DNA from: Tretioscincus oriximinensis
Lineage: Eukaryota > Chordata > Lepidosauria > Squamata > Gymnophthalmidae
Direction: 5' to 3'
Length of the DNA stretch: 64,000 bases
NCBI GenBank assembly: GCA_022410635.1
Contig: JAJVDF010000003.1
Location: 2,553,421-2,617,420, forward strand
The notes beneath the pieces are model-generated. The model searched no databases and was not told where the DNA came from. It saw only the letters and a list, made by a program, of their open reading frames with translations. Below, one piece after another: positions 31,001 through 40,999 of this stretch (its first letter is position 1; every line of letters begins with the position of its first letter). The position numbers and the translations under genes were made by a program.

Positions 31001-34000
31001 CAGGCCATAAAATTTCCTATTATGCTAGGGCAGATCTTACTACCACTGAAGAACTTTGTTTATTTATTCTTATATCTCACCCTATACCTGAACGGTTTCA
31101 GGGTGGCCAACAATAAAAGCAAAAATACAAAAATTCATATTGACATATTAAAACAATATCTAAAGGCAGGAAAGAAAATGCCATTTTTTCAACCAAAGGC
31201 CAGGTTAAAGAGATGCATCTTCAAAGATCTGAAAGAATACACTGAAGGTGACTGATACACCTCGAAGGTGAGATTATTCTATATCTAGGACAACCAGTGA
31301 AAAGGCCCTGCCCTGAGTGGTACAACCAGAAGGACCTTCTCTACAAATCTTAAGGCACAGGCAGGTTGATATGGGAGAAAACTAGAAGAGAAACCTTAAA
31401 AAAAATTATTGTTCATGGACTGACTGACTGGTTAGAAGTTTGGCTCATCTTTACTAGACATATTGAAGAGCTAGAAAACCTCTATGTTGCTTGGATTAGA
31501 ATTAATAAACATCAATATTCATTAGAATATGTCAATATTATGATATCTTTGCCTGGTTGTTTTTTTTTTAGGTGGGTGGGATTTTTCGGGAATGTTCTTA
31601 GAAGATTACAGCTCCCATGAACCTTAGCTTCTTAAAATTCATTTTCTCCTGCTTTTTAATATCCCTGCCTTACATTTTTTAATGTGATAATGTTCTTNGT
31701 CATAATGTTCTCACCATTTTTTCTTTTATTTACAGTGCATTTATCTTACATAATAAAAGCATGATTTTGGAAGCTTTCACTCTCTCTCACACACATACAA
31801 TCTCATAACTGCGGGAACAACTGTGGAAGCCTGTCACAAAAGGATGTTGCAGTGCTTTTTGCTGCTGGTACTTCCATGCAACTTCTGTAGACATTGCATA
31901 CAAGAGCTCCTGAGACTAGCTTTGTGATCCTGTCCCTGCCCTGTTACAACAGGATCAGCGACTTTATGGCATTCACCATTGCGGTTTTTTCAATTTAAAA
32001 AGGAGCAATGGTGAAGGAAAGATCCTTGCAGTACTTGGGCGATTTTAAAAGGAAAATTCTTTTTCTCTTAAACCGTATGCCCAGCAAGAAGAGGAGCCAG
32101 AACCAATGGTAGAAGAGATGCACAGCAGCCAATTGGAAGCTATAATTTCCAGCAGGGCTTCATGAGGGTAGTAGGCAAATTCATGGGGAANAAAANCAAN
32201 CTCTTCCTGCTCATGGACTGTGAGCCATAAGCACTTTATAGCTCTACATATAGATGTAACACTACAAATGCAGTTGTGTGGATATATCCCAATTGTTCAC
32301 ATTGCTACTGCATACATGATGAAAAGGCAACTGAAAAACCAAATAAATCAGAGCATTTGAATGCTAAGAAATTTACAAGACTGCTCCAGACAGGTGAGTG
32401 CAAATCTACCTATAGTCGTCTTCCTCAGTTAATTACAATATGCTGAGATATGAAGATTTGTATGCTAGGAAAAAACAAGGATTATTTGCGCTGAACGAAG
32501 GGGAGGGAAGATATCTGGGTTCCTGCCATAGGGAAATAGCAATTTCACATTAATTGGTGAACTATTTAAAACAAGGATGACTGACTCTTTTGGGTCCGAT
32601 CCCCACATATTTCCTGTATTTTGGAGGTGATTTTACCTTCTGTCTGCCCCACAGAAACACACAAGTCCAGCATTCAACACTCTCTAAAGGTCTTTATTGC
32701 AGAGTAATTGTCCACTGCATATCATGCGATTTAGCAGCCTCCATTTTGTAAAATCCAAAATAAAAGCTGCCTTAGAGCTTCAGTATGCAAATTGTAAAAT
32801 GCTCATTGGCTCTTGCCTAGCAGAGAATGTCTGGGAATTATATTTAGGCTCACAAAGAATACTGGGACTTGTAGTCACGCAAGCGCAGCAATGATTTCTG
32901 GGGTTTGTGATGTTGCNAGAATTGCCATGATGTGTTGAGGACAGATAGGGAAGATTGAAGGTAATTGTATTTGTGAATGTGTTGCCTCACTTTTTTTAAA
33001 AGCAATATAAATCCTGTAGTGGGGAAGCAGCCTTATTTGGTCCAAAATAGAAAAGAAAACAAAAACAAAAAACACTTTGGAATGACCAGCGAGTGAAATC
33101 TGGCTGTGATGGGAGTGAAAAGGAATTCCTTCCTGATTTGATAATGCTACTGGGAACACATATGAGTTTAAGTCATTTAGTTCCATTAGGGCATACAGTC
33201 TTAACACTTTAGCACCCATCTGTTGTATATTGAGCTTATTGCTATCATCATAATCAGGGAATCTGCACCGGACAGTGCCAAGTGTTATGATTGATACCTA
33301 AGAAAGGTTTCCATCCCAATTAATAGACTTCTGCAAGGTAGACACTACCCCCTCAGGCTGCTGATCCTAAATCTTCAATTCTGCTTGTTTTTCCATAGAA
33401 AAAGTTGTTTGGGGCCTGTAGACTAGTCCTGCCACACAGGCCAGATGCACCTGGTGGAGATTCCTCTTTCCCACATCCATAATAGCTGCAAAACATCTAT
33501 TCCATTTTTGGTGGTACCCATATATTAGGGAAGACATTTTGTGGCTTCATCACTCTCAGAAGTTCAAGAGTCAGTGGCATTGAGAGGGTCACTTCTCTGG
33601 GGTCTTCCAAGCTTTGGAATAGTCTCCCAACTGAGGTGCACCAAGCACCCAGTTAAAAAGCCAGAGCTTTGATGTTTAGCAATGTTCTAATATTTAGATT
33701 CCTCTTGGTGTTATGCTACAATGGTAAGTGGAAATTTAATACTCTTAGTTACTCAAATTATTTTATTGATTATTTTAATCATAGTTTTAATATATTTTAA
33801 TGTTTTCACTGAATATTCTGACTAGCTGTGAGAACTCTGTGTGAAGAATGAGATATGAATGTATAAAATGAAGTATAAAAAGAAGGGTTGGCTCTTGGGT
33901 GTCATTCTCAATGTGTTTTTAATCCATCTTCAGTGCTAGACATTAAACCTATATCCTGTTCAAAGACTGAATTACAGTCAATCCTGTTATACAGGTGAAA

Positions 34001-36964
34001 CCTTGTTATAATGAACTCCAAGGGACCAGAAAAATGAGTATGTTATAATGAAACTTTGTTATACTGAAAACAACGCAAAAAAAACAACTTCAATAACAAA
34101 CTTGTAAAGACCAAAAACTATTGCAAAGGTAACGTTAAGACCCTGTCCTGACTGAGCCTCATTCTGAGCTGTATCTCAAGGGCAGAGCTTGGCAATCTAC
34201 GTGCTAGTGCAGAGTATGGCATGCCCCATACCATCAGATTCTGATGATTTAATCCTGCTATTCATCAGTAGTTTGAAAAGCTTTGCAGTCGCTTGAAAAC
34301 CTTACTATGTACTTAATGCCCCGCAGCTCTTGCACTTCAATTTTTTATAACAAGAGAATAGGCAGAATAGGCACAGAAATCAGTTTGTTATACAGAAGGA
34401 TTTGTTACAAGTTCCCTACAGTGGGGGGCATTTTTACATTGCTCACAATGGTATTCTGCTGGGACTTTCTAATTTGTCTGTTACATTGATAATTTTGTTC
34501 TAATGATGTTCTTTCACTTCCAGTATCTTTCCCTCCTTTTGGTCTTACTTTTCCCTGTTCCTGTAGCCCTGAGCCTGCAGAAAGGGTGAGTAGTCACAAG
34601 CAGTGGCAGCAGGAAGAGGGTACATGGCTGGGGAGCCGCAGCTGCCCACCAGTGCTGGTAGCCCAGCAACTAGTGTGGCCCAGCTGAGCATGGCAAGACC
34701 ATGGACAGTGGCAGGAAGAGGCCATGCACCTTCTTCAGGGCTACCCTGGCTCGGTTGGGCTCTCCTTGCACCCAACAGAGGTAGGAGGGACAGAAGGTTT
34801 GCAGCGTCATGGGCACCATGTTGGTAGCACCAGCATTGTGGGTGCCAAGTTGGTATTGGTGGTGCGAGTGCCTTGTTGGCAGCAGTGCATCCAAACTGTG
34901 TGTGTCTATAGGTGTGTGCGCGCCTGCTTTTGTTCTGTATCGATGATGATGTGGCTGCCATTTTGATTTTTTCTGTTCGGGACTCAGCCCTACAATGTCA
35001 GAGCAAGGGAGGCAGGATTTACCACCTCCCTTGCTCTCTCACTGGTGGGATGTTTGCCGTTTCACAATGATATATTTAGATTTTTCACCCTATACTCTGA
35101 GGACAGATCACAATAAAAGACCATGAAACTGTGTCTTCAAGGAGAGGGGAATTTTGGCTAAGCCAAAGGTGAGGGTGGACAGATAAGTCTTCACTAGGAG
35201 TCTGAACATGTACACGTAGATTCCTGACACACTTCATCAGGGAGACTGTTTCTCAACCTGAGGTCTATGACTGGAAAGGCTGTTCCATGTGAAGGAGATG
35301 GGACTATCAGAAGAAACCCATTAGAAGATCTTAGGGTATTGTGAGGAGGTATTCTTTCAAATATTTGGAACCCAAGTTAATAACTTAAGGTCAGTGTTAA
35401 TACCTTGAACTGGGCTTGGTAGCGAATGGGAAAACAGTGCATTTCTCTTGGAACCAGCATAATGAATGCCTGGCCAGCTGTGCTAGTCAGCAGCTGCATT
35501 GTGCACCAGCCAAATGTAGAGTTCAGTATGGTAGTTACCAGAGTGGTTTATATGTGGGAACTCACTCCCATACTCTAAATGCCTCTGGAATTTCCATTTC
35601 TTCTGTTTTATGTATGAATGAGTCATAACTAATTAACAACTATTTTGTTTGGGAGCAGCCTGTTTTCTCTTGTTGAGAGCTTGAAGTAACTTAAACACAA
35701 AGTTGTAGTTTTGTTTGTGACAGAGATGAATTTTTGAACAGCTGAATATAATCCATATCGTCATAGTATGAATGCTTGAAAGTTTAAATCAGATGGAAAG
35801 TTTCTATCTTCAACAGGTGAATTGGCACTGAATCTTATTCTGGACTATATCTCAGAATAGGGCTTGGACATCCACATACCAGTGTAGATTAGGTGTGTAT
35901 ACTGCACACAGNTAGCAGCCCCTTTTTTTGAGATATAGCCTAAAATAAGGCTTAATAAGTAAAGTTTCTCAGATAGCTTTGCATCAGAAGATCTAGCAAG
36001 AGAGTCTCATAGCACCTTAGAAACTAACAAAAAGGTAAGCAGTAGGAGCTTCCACAGGCAAGTCTAGAACTTTAGTGGATGGTTAGATGAGAGATAAGCA
36101 CTTAGAGACTAACAAGAGAAAGGAATGTAGCATGAGCTTTTATAGACAAATCTGCTTTGCTATATAGATACTGTAGACAGACATATTATTCTAGCAAGGG
36201 TGTCTCATAACACCTTAGATACTAACAAAAAAAAGGAAGGCAGCAGAAGCTTTCATAGGCAAGTCTACTTCTTCAGATGCACTACAAAAGTTTATCCTGC
36301 CTATATTTCTTGTTAATCCCTTAAGGTGCTATAGATAAAGCAATTACCAAAAATACGCTAAACAAACAAGCAAACAAAAAGTCTGGATTTCAATCTTATG
36401 GTGGATTAAGTAAACCAGAATGAAATACATAATACACAATTAAAAATAAACACATTTTGACAGCTAATAATAGTGCCTGGAATCAGGATACTGTTTCTGT
36501 TTAGAAATTTTCTTCCTAGGTGTTGTTACAAGGAAGAAAAAAGGCATCAAGAACAAAATGTTGCATTTGGCAATCTAAAATACTTCATAACTTAAATCTG
36601 TTTTAGTAGTAATGAAAAGATTAATTTAAATAAAAGCTACAAAGGTTATTTTGCAGGAAAGAACAACCTAATTACTTTGCTGATCAAGAACATAAGCAAA
36701 TAAATCAAGAACATTTGCAAGTCAAGAAAATAAGGAAAAAAAATCAGCTCCAATAAAGTAAACCATACCTTGTCCTTGAGGAATTCCGTAAAACTCNGCA
36801 GCTATCCTTGCTGCCTCTTTTTTGTTTCCTTTTACAATGTAGAAATGGCTCAATATTGCTAGGCTGATCTTCACAAATAACTTAAAGCAGAAAAGAGAAA
36901 GTATTGTAAAGTAGACATTCGATAATTGTTGGGCAAAAGGACGATTTTCCTCTACGACAGTCAT
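19072..36964 (-). CDS. ASB5: ASB5 (ankyrin repeat and SOCS box protein 5), complete
   Basis: Seven coding exons on the minus strand: 36964-36769, 24700-24621, 23207-23100, 21594-21444, 21364-21230, 20388-20197 and 19199-19072. All borders are AG/GT and phases join; 990 bases give 329 aa plus stop, the length I recall for mammalian ASB5. Exon 1 reads MTVVEENRPFAQQLSNVYF and has a hydrophobic stretch (about residues 16-40). Exons 2-6 carry ankyrin repeats (DRSPLHEAASQGRL, VTPLHEACLGDHVGC, MTPLFNACSRGS, LGTPLYVACSSQQ, ETPLHAAARQSSTE). The last exon is the SOCS box: BC box SLCQLCRLCIR, then LQLPNVLKNFLQYR. SOCS-box proteins bring substrates to Elongin B/C-Cullin 5 ubiquitin ligases; ASB5 is associated with muscle. 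One base in exon 1 is N, but GCN still codes Ala. Intron 1 is 12 kb; intron 4 only 79 bases. The close paralogue ASB11 was considered; synteny and exon 1 favour ASB5. Confidence 0.96.
20810..21050. repeat. 240-base polypyrimidine/polypurine tract
   Basis: Almost pure C/T on the plus strand, rich in cctcc, cttcc and ccctt. It is not a simple tandem repeat. It lies in the ASB5 intron between the exons ending 21230 and starting 20388, so the ASB5 transcript carries a long G/A-rich stretch. Confidence 0.85.
23600..23810 (-). repeat. Penelope-like tails, about two partial copies
   Basis: 'gttagtctgggtccagagaatctagcaaagg' (cut by differences) and 'catagacaagtctacttctt' are followed by a second, shorter piece, 'gtagcatgaactttcataga', and a sense piece 'agaagtagacttgcct'. 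It lies in ASB5 intron 2. Confidence 0.65.
24410..24495 (-). repeat. LINE-like tail, antisense
   Basis: AT-rich 'tttatttttta' leads into 'tatcccaccctatacccgaaggtctcaggg'-like sequence, the 3' terminus of the repeat also seen at 31055. Confidence 0.5.
24945..25060. repeat. MITE family A copy
   Basis: 'gtgggtgtggaaaagtgagt' and 'caccagatgctgcagc' are mirrored by 'gctacatctggtgaaatgtc' further right. Confidence 0.5.
25265..25585 (-). repeat. tRNA-derived SINE, antisense
   Basis: Read on the minus strand, it starts with a tRNA-like head (GATAGCTCAGTCGCTTAG, then a B-box-like GGTTTCGAAGCC). The body 'ctagcctgtagctctagcc' follows, and it ends 'agaaaagcggggtataag' and a GAA-rich tail. Same family as 6945-7225 and 43180-43485. 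Confidence 0.75.
25586..25810 (-). repeat. CR1 LINE 3' end, antisense, diverged
   Basis: 'cccatctggtccagcatttt', 'gcaccttggcagtct' and 'tatttcaagaatattgcctg' follow the CR1 3' end at 46200-46400 in reverse. Confidence 0.6.
25857..26005. mobile_element. MITE family B copy
   Basis: 'gcaatcctgaagacctcaac' and 'ctttagttcttcagggttga', with outer 'gttaaaacatgtg' and 'aaaggcatgtgtatgacc'. Confidence 0.55.
28540..29250 (-). mobile_element. LTR-like repeat
   Basis: Shares blocks in order with 38790-39625: 'ctaggaggcccacgtgggt', a 'ttttattgac' poly(A)-signal region (antisense AATAAA), 'gtgatgtca', 'cccaaggggtgcagcctgtg', 'tccaaatatggg', 'gggaaattcccagaaatttt' and 'ttcctaata'. One antisense AATAAA near one end, no coding frame, a length of about 0.7-0.8 kb and a TGTCGGGG-like minus-strand start suggest solo LTRs. 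Target duplications were not found. Confidence 0.5.
29510..29700. repeat. Unclassified interspersed repeat
   Basis: 'agaaccaatgataaaag', 'cagcaaggcttcatggg' and 'gtaacactacatatagattt' recur as 'agaaccaatggtagaag', 'cagcagggcttcatgag' and 'ctctacatatagatgtaaca' at about 32090-32280. Confidence 0.5.
30925..31005. mobile_element. MITE family B, partial
   Basis: 'gtccagtttctcaggactga' and 'tggtttaaaagtatgtttgt' match the right half of family B. Confidence 0.5.
31055..31380 (-). repeat. LINE-like interspersed repeat, antisense
   Basis: Starts 'tttattcttatatctcaccc' and continues 'agggtggccaacaataaaag', 'caaaggccaggttaaagag' and 'cttaaggcacaggcaggttg'. It is the best preserved copy of the family listed at 2990-3560. 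Confidence 0.55.
31855..32285. repeat. Unclassified interspersed repeat, second copy
   Basis: Matches 29510-29700 in its right half. Confidence 0.4.
33420..33540. repeat. MITE family A fragment
   Basis: 'cagatgcacctggtggagat' and 'tcctctttcccacatccata' are family A words. Confidence 0.4.
33983..34415. mobile_element. Possible pogo/Tigger-like element interrupted by a family D piece
   Basis: 'gtgaaaccttgttataatga' and 'tgttataatgaaactttgtt' resemble the ends of pogo-type elements. 'ttgttatacagaaggatttg' near 34387 looks like the other end. The interior 34137-34250 ('gaccctgtcctgactgagcc', 'ctgtatctcaaggg', 'tctacgtgctagtgcagag') is half of a family D MITE. Confidence 0.4.
34540..35000. other. 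GC-richer unique stretch, no gene recognised
   Basis: Overlapping open frames of up to 138 codons exist on both strands, but none shows a domain or splice logic. It lies inside ASB5 intron 1 and may be a decayed transposon 5' region. Confidence 0.4.
35080..35560 (-). repeat. LINE-like interspersed repeat, antisense
   Basis: 'tttttcaccctatactctga', 'caataaaagaccatgaaact', 'gaccttgaactgggcttggt'-like sequence and 'gctgcattgtgcacc' follow the order of the copy at 47665-48195. Confidence 0.5.
35830..35965. mobile_element. MITE family D copy
   Basis: 'ctggactatatctcagaata' at one end is mirrored by 'tgagatatagcctaaaataa' at the other, with 'tccacataccagtgtagatt' inside. Confidence 0.55.
35985..36350 (-). 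repeat. Three Penelope-like tails in series
   Basis: Three antisense tails: 'tctagcaagagagtctcata' (36000), a second around 36100 with 'gagactaacaagagaaag', and a third from 36190, 'tctagcaagggtgtctcata'. A short sense piece ('ttgttaatcccttaaggtgc') closes the series. It lies 0.4 kb downstream of ASB5 exon 1, in intron 1. Confidence 0.65.
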
Positions 36965-37275
36965 TGCTGCTGGAGAGAGTTTTTTGCCAGTGTTTAGATA
37001 CAGCTCTAAACTTTGTTGATAGGATCATATGGCTCCAGCCAGCTACTCCTTCCCAGGGAACAGCTGGTCCCAAGGAAAATATCAGCTGGTCATGATGCCT
37101 GCTGTAGCTCAAAATATGAGGATTATTTATACTGTACATAGCACATAGTTCATATAAGCTGCTGCTAGCTCGATGGTATTCAACAAGGGAAGAATAAACA
37201 AACAGTTTTGAACACTCCAATTGTAGTCTCCATAGGATAAGAGTTATTTTGTTCTATTATTTGCATAAATGTCTG
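36965..37275 (-). promoter_or_regulatory. ASB5: ASB5 upstream region with E-boxes
   Basis: Immediately upstream of the ASB5 start codon. CAGCTG E-boxes lie at 37061-37066 and 37083-37088, CATATG at 37026-37031, a MEF2-like 'ttatttatac' near 37125 and an octamer-like ATGCAAAT (minus strand) near 37260. The transcription start is not known, so part of this may be 5' UTR. Confidence 0.4.
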
Positions 37276-37544
37276 TGATTCCTGTGATTAGACATCAAGT
37301 TAAAAGGCAATAGTCTAAGAGTATTGTTTACAATGTGCAACAAACTCCCAATTGGCATCCTTCTATTTTTTAAATCCAGATTATATGCATGGGTGTGCAG
37401 ATCTGATAAAATGATTGACATTTTTCTCTCCATCTTTTGAACCCAAATTGTGTAACTTTTAGTCCAAATATGAAAACATAAATAAGTTCTAGCAGATGCA
37501 CTGCTGAGAAATAAAGCATTTGTAAAAAATACTTTTGTAATGTT

Positions 37545-38335
37545 ATGATACTAAAGTCCTATTTGCACAGGCTCAATGCTCACTATCTCTCTTCTGCATA
37601 CCATTCGGTGCCTGCATTCCAGCATAAAGGTAGCACCACCCTATTCCAATGCATAAATAATTATAGTTACCTCTTCAAATATAGAATAGACATACTAAAG
37701 CAATGCCCTAAATCTGGGCAATTTAGGGAAGTAATGGGGAGAATAAAGATTTTCTGCCAACAATGCTCCTCGACATTCCACATTGGGCAAACAGGACAAT
37801 CCCTACGCCAGAGAATAAATGGACACAAATCATATACTCAAAACGGCAACACACAGAAACCAGTTGAACACTTCAACCTTCCAGGACATTCTATCTCAGA
37901 CCTCAGGACTACAGTCCTTGAACAAAGAAACTACAAAGGAAGATTTGAAAGAGAAGCAGCAGAACTTGAATACATTCATAAGTTGCAGGCTATCAACTAA
38001 GGTCTTAACAAAGATAATGGTTTCTTGGCCAATTATACATTTTTATGACACCTGTTAAGTATTTGATTGATTTACTATCAGCCATTGCCTCTTGCTGCTC
38101 CAGGGACTTTTTCACATGAGAGGATTAGTTTCTGCCATTTAGCTGTTTTTCTAATCTGGAGTTCATCACCCTATCATATTTGCATATGCTTTGTCATCTC
38201 CCATTCAGTTTCCTATAAATACCTGACTTTGACATTAGTCCCTCAGCATCTGAAGGAAGGCGTGTCTACAAAAGCTTATGCCACATACTTTTCTACTGTA
38301 GTCTCTTAAGTGCTACTAGCCCCTTTCCTGGAATG
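37545..38335 (+). mobile_element. Penelope-like element, 3' part with GIY-YIG endonuclease remnant
   Basis: An open frame (37545-38000, 151 codons) reads HIGQTGQSLRQRINGHKS and later KPVEHFNLPGHSISDLR and FEREAAELEYIHKLQ. This is the signature of the GIY-YIG endonuclease at the C-terminus of Penelope-like retroelements. The first half of the motif (GIY) is degraded and the reverse transcriptase is absent, so this is a 5'-truncated copy. After the stop, the 3' region runs to about 38335 and ends 'acaaaagcttatgccac' and 'gtctcttaagtgctactagc', the tail scattered through the window. It lies between ASB5 and SPCS3. Confidence 0.8.
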
Positions 38336-38489
38336 CCTAAAAGAGGGGAGCAAAAGCTGTTTCCTTCACAAAATAAAATTCACAAAAGATACACAATTCA
38401 GATTTTAATTAATAAAAGATTAACCGTTTATTTGATTTAAAAGTTACCACCAGAAACAAATAAAACTTGCAAAAACCAGCAACCAAGGC

Positions 38490-38785
38490 AGGAGTTTAGC
38501 AGCATTTAAAAGCCTGGATAGCTTTAAGAGAGGATTAGACAAATTCATGGACATCAAGGGTATAAACAGCTACTAGGATGGATCTCTTGATACTGCTTCT
38601 GAGATGGAGCAATAGGCAGTATTTCTGAAATACCATTTGCAGGGTATGGAGAACAGGTGAAGATTTTACCTTCTGTTTCAGACAGCCCAGATGTAATTGG
38701 TGGGCCTCTGTGTGAGACAGAGAGATGGACTAGAAGGGCTCCGGCCCGATTCAGCAGGGCTCCTCTTATGTTCTTATAGGGTGCA
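38490..38785 (+). repeat. CR1 LINE 3' end, sense
   Basis: 'ttcatggacatcaagggtat', 'tttctgaaataccatttgca' and 'ctcctcttatgttcttat' follow the CR1 3' end at 46160-46412. Confidence 0.75.
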
Positions 38786-38789
38786 GTAT

Positions 38790-39625
38790 CAGGGGTTGGC
38801 TGTCCCTGATATTTAATGACTGGACGGTGACTTGAGGTAGCTTGCCCTGGGGTCCGTAACACCCGTCGAATAATTCACACGGACGACTCTGCAGGTACAA
38901 CAGGCGATCCTAGGAGGTCCACGGGTCATGGATTCCTCCAGAGGGGCCCAAAACTTCAACTTTTATTGACCTCAGTATCAGAAGGCGTGATTAAAATTAT
39001 GACGAGGTGAAAGGGGCGGAGGAGACCCAACGTGGGTCAGTGATGTCACAGGTGATGCGATATTCCCCCTCCCAAGTGGGTGCAGCCTGGGTACAGGAAA
39101 TCCAAATATGGGCAAAGAAGTGTGTGTGGTGCGACTACTGAATGGACCTTAGCTACCATTGTGATCCCCTGTCAATCANACTGACAGGAACAGTGAATCA
39201 TACCAAGGGCCCAGGACTCTGAGGACCCTTGATTGATAGCAAACAAAGGATAGATAGCAGTATCTATAGAAAGGCAGAAAGAGTAAATAGTGGCTTCTCC
39301 TTGGTACAGTGGGGTTAGCTTCAGGCTATGTTGCCAAAGTGGTTTTCCCAGCAGGGGCCAAGCTAGCCCTAGTGTTAAGGCCAACATTTGACTTCCCTAG
39401 CTGATGGGATTAGTTGACCCTATTCAGTAAGGCCATTCAGACAGGAGCTACCTATTCACAGGTGCCCTGAAGGAAAGGAAGATTAAGTTGGTTCCTGGGG
39501 TTGTGCAGAGGTCGGCTTGACCAAGGAAAATTTTGCAAGAAATTTCCCAGAGGCCTCACTTTGGTATCTTAGGTCCAGACAGGTATATTTGATATTAATA
39601 ATATATATTGTTCCTAATATGTGTC
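38790..39625 (-). mobile_element. LTR-like repeat, second copy
   Basis: Shared blocks with 28540-29250: 'ctaggaggtccacgggt', 'ttttattgacc', 'gtgatgtcacaggtgatg', 'ctcccaagtgggtgcagcct', 'aaatccaaatatggg', 'agaaatttcccagaggcctc' and 'gttcctaata'. It has the same orientation as that copy. No open frame of note. Confidence 0.5.
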
Positions 39626-40084
39626 CCCTGGATGATTCCTACAGTGCAGGTTATAATGTGTGCAGCAATTCGTGAGAACTCTTCTTTTCCAGAACCACAA
39701 AGTCTGCAAAACTCCTGTCCTGTTTTTTTTATAGTAACTTATTGTGGAAAGTGTTTCTTTCTCTCTTCAGATACTGCAGATATTATAAGCTGCAACTCAA
39801 GGCAGCAAAAGTCCTGTCACATTTTTTGTGGTAACTTCATCTTTATTCATCCAAAAAAGGTCAGGATAAATACGTGTAAACAGTTCTGGTAAAACTTTCC
39901 CTCATGGATCAATGTTCCTCTTCAGTACATATTGTTTTTTAATATACAGGATTACCAGAGAGATACAAATAGGTGTGCTAGGCCTTTAAAAGTTTGTAAA
40001 AAAAAAAAAAGGTTTCAGCAGCAGGTGCAGCTGCTAGGGCAGCACCTCTTTCCCACACCCATTAAAACAGTAAAACTGTTGCCC

Positions 40085-40579
40085 TGTTTAATACATGGGC
40101 ACGGGCCGGCCGGGCCGGGGAAGCATCACGTTCTCATATCGCGAGAGAACTGATCCNGAGAAAGAGAAAAGCCGACGAGAATACAAGTCGGACTCGGGGT
40201 TCAGCGGAAGTCGTCTTGTGAAGCTATGGGTGATGACGCGCGGGTATAGGCATATCGCTCAGTCTGTAGCCCGTGGGAGAGCCAATCAGATAGAGATGTT
40301 CTATTTCGTTGAGGGCGGGCCGAGTCGTGAGGGGAACGTATCGTTAAGGCTCTCTTGGCTCCTCCTCCCTCATTCCCTGCGCGCGCGCGTGGTGGTGGTG
40401 GTGGTGGGCGGGAACTGGAAGCAAGCAAAGCAAGCAGGGACAGGGCGGGGTCGCTCGTCATCCGTTCGTCGTTTCCTCTCTTTGATGCTACTGCTATCGG
40501 CGGCCGTTGAGGCGGACCCGTCGTGCCGCTGTTGTTGCTGATTGGGCCGCCGGTCTGGTTTCGGGGCTCGCTGCCCCCC
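40085..40579 (+). promoter_or_regulatory. SPCS3: CpG island, likely SPCS3 promoter
   Basis: CpG-dense DNA abutting the assembly gap. It contains a CCAAT box ('gagccaatcaga', about 40277-40288), a reverse CCAAT ('tgattgggcc', about 40539), an ETS-like 'cggaagtc' (about 40204), a TCGCGAGA core (about 40139) and '(gtg)n' near 40390. No TATA box is seen. Position, orientation and housekeeping character fit SPCS3, whose exon 2 is the next exon downstream. Confidence 0.65.
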
Positions 40580-40986
40580 NNNNNNNNNNNNNNNNNNNNN
40601 NNNNNNNNNNNNNNNNNNNNNNNNNNNNNNNNNNNNNNNNNNNNNNNNNNNNNNNNNNNNNNNNNNNNNNNNNNNNNNNNNNNNNNNNNNNNNNNNNNNN
40701 NNNNNNNNNNNNNNNNNNNNNNNNNNNNNNNNNNNNNNNNNNNNNNNNNNNNNNNNNNNNNNNNNNNNNNNNNNNNNNNNNNNNNNNNNNNNNNNNNNNN
40801 NNNNNNNNNNNNNNNNNNNNNNNNNNNNNNNNNNNNNNNNNNNNNNNNNNNNNNNNNNNNNNNNNNNNNNNNNNNNNNNNNNNNNNNNNNNNNNNNNNNN
40901 NNNNNNNNNNNNNNNNNNNNNNNNNNNNNNNNNNNNNNNNNNNNNNNNNNNNNNNNNNNNNNNNNNNNNNNNNNNNNNNNNNNNNN
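40580..40986. other. Assembly gap (407 N)
   Basis: A run of N. SPCS3 exon 1 (expected: about 48 codons, ending two bases into a codon) is not found on either side and is most simply placed here. GC-rich flanks explain why the assembly failed. Confidence 0.9.
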
Positions 40987-40999
40987 TTGTGGTGGGGGT

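Larger units (their letters stand above)
24701..36768 (-). other. ASB5: ASB5 intron 1
   Basis: A 12-kb intron with no recognised gene. It contains the SINE, CR1, LTR-like, MITE and Penelope-like repeats listed separately. About 26.0-28.4 kb, 29.7-30.9 kb and 32.3-33.4 kb show only AT-rich sequence without a feature I can name; short 'cagcccatgggca' pieces at 27.1 and 27.36 kb suggest another old repeat. Confidence 0.85.

Noticed and set aside
34545..34961. 138-codon minus-strand frame in ASB5 intron 1
   Set aside because: Overlapping frames on both strands, no domain, no splice context.
19072..36964. ASB11 or ASB9 as the identity of the ankyrin-SOCS gene
   Set aside because: The SOCS box is close to ASB11, but the exon 1 sequence and the neighbours SPATA4, WDR17 and SPCS3 fit ASB5.
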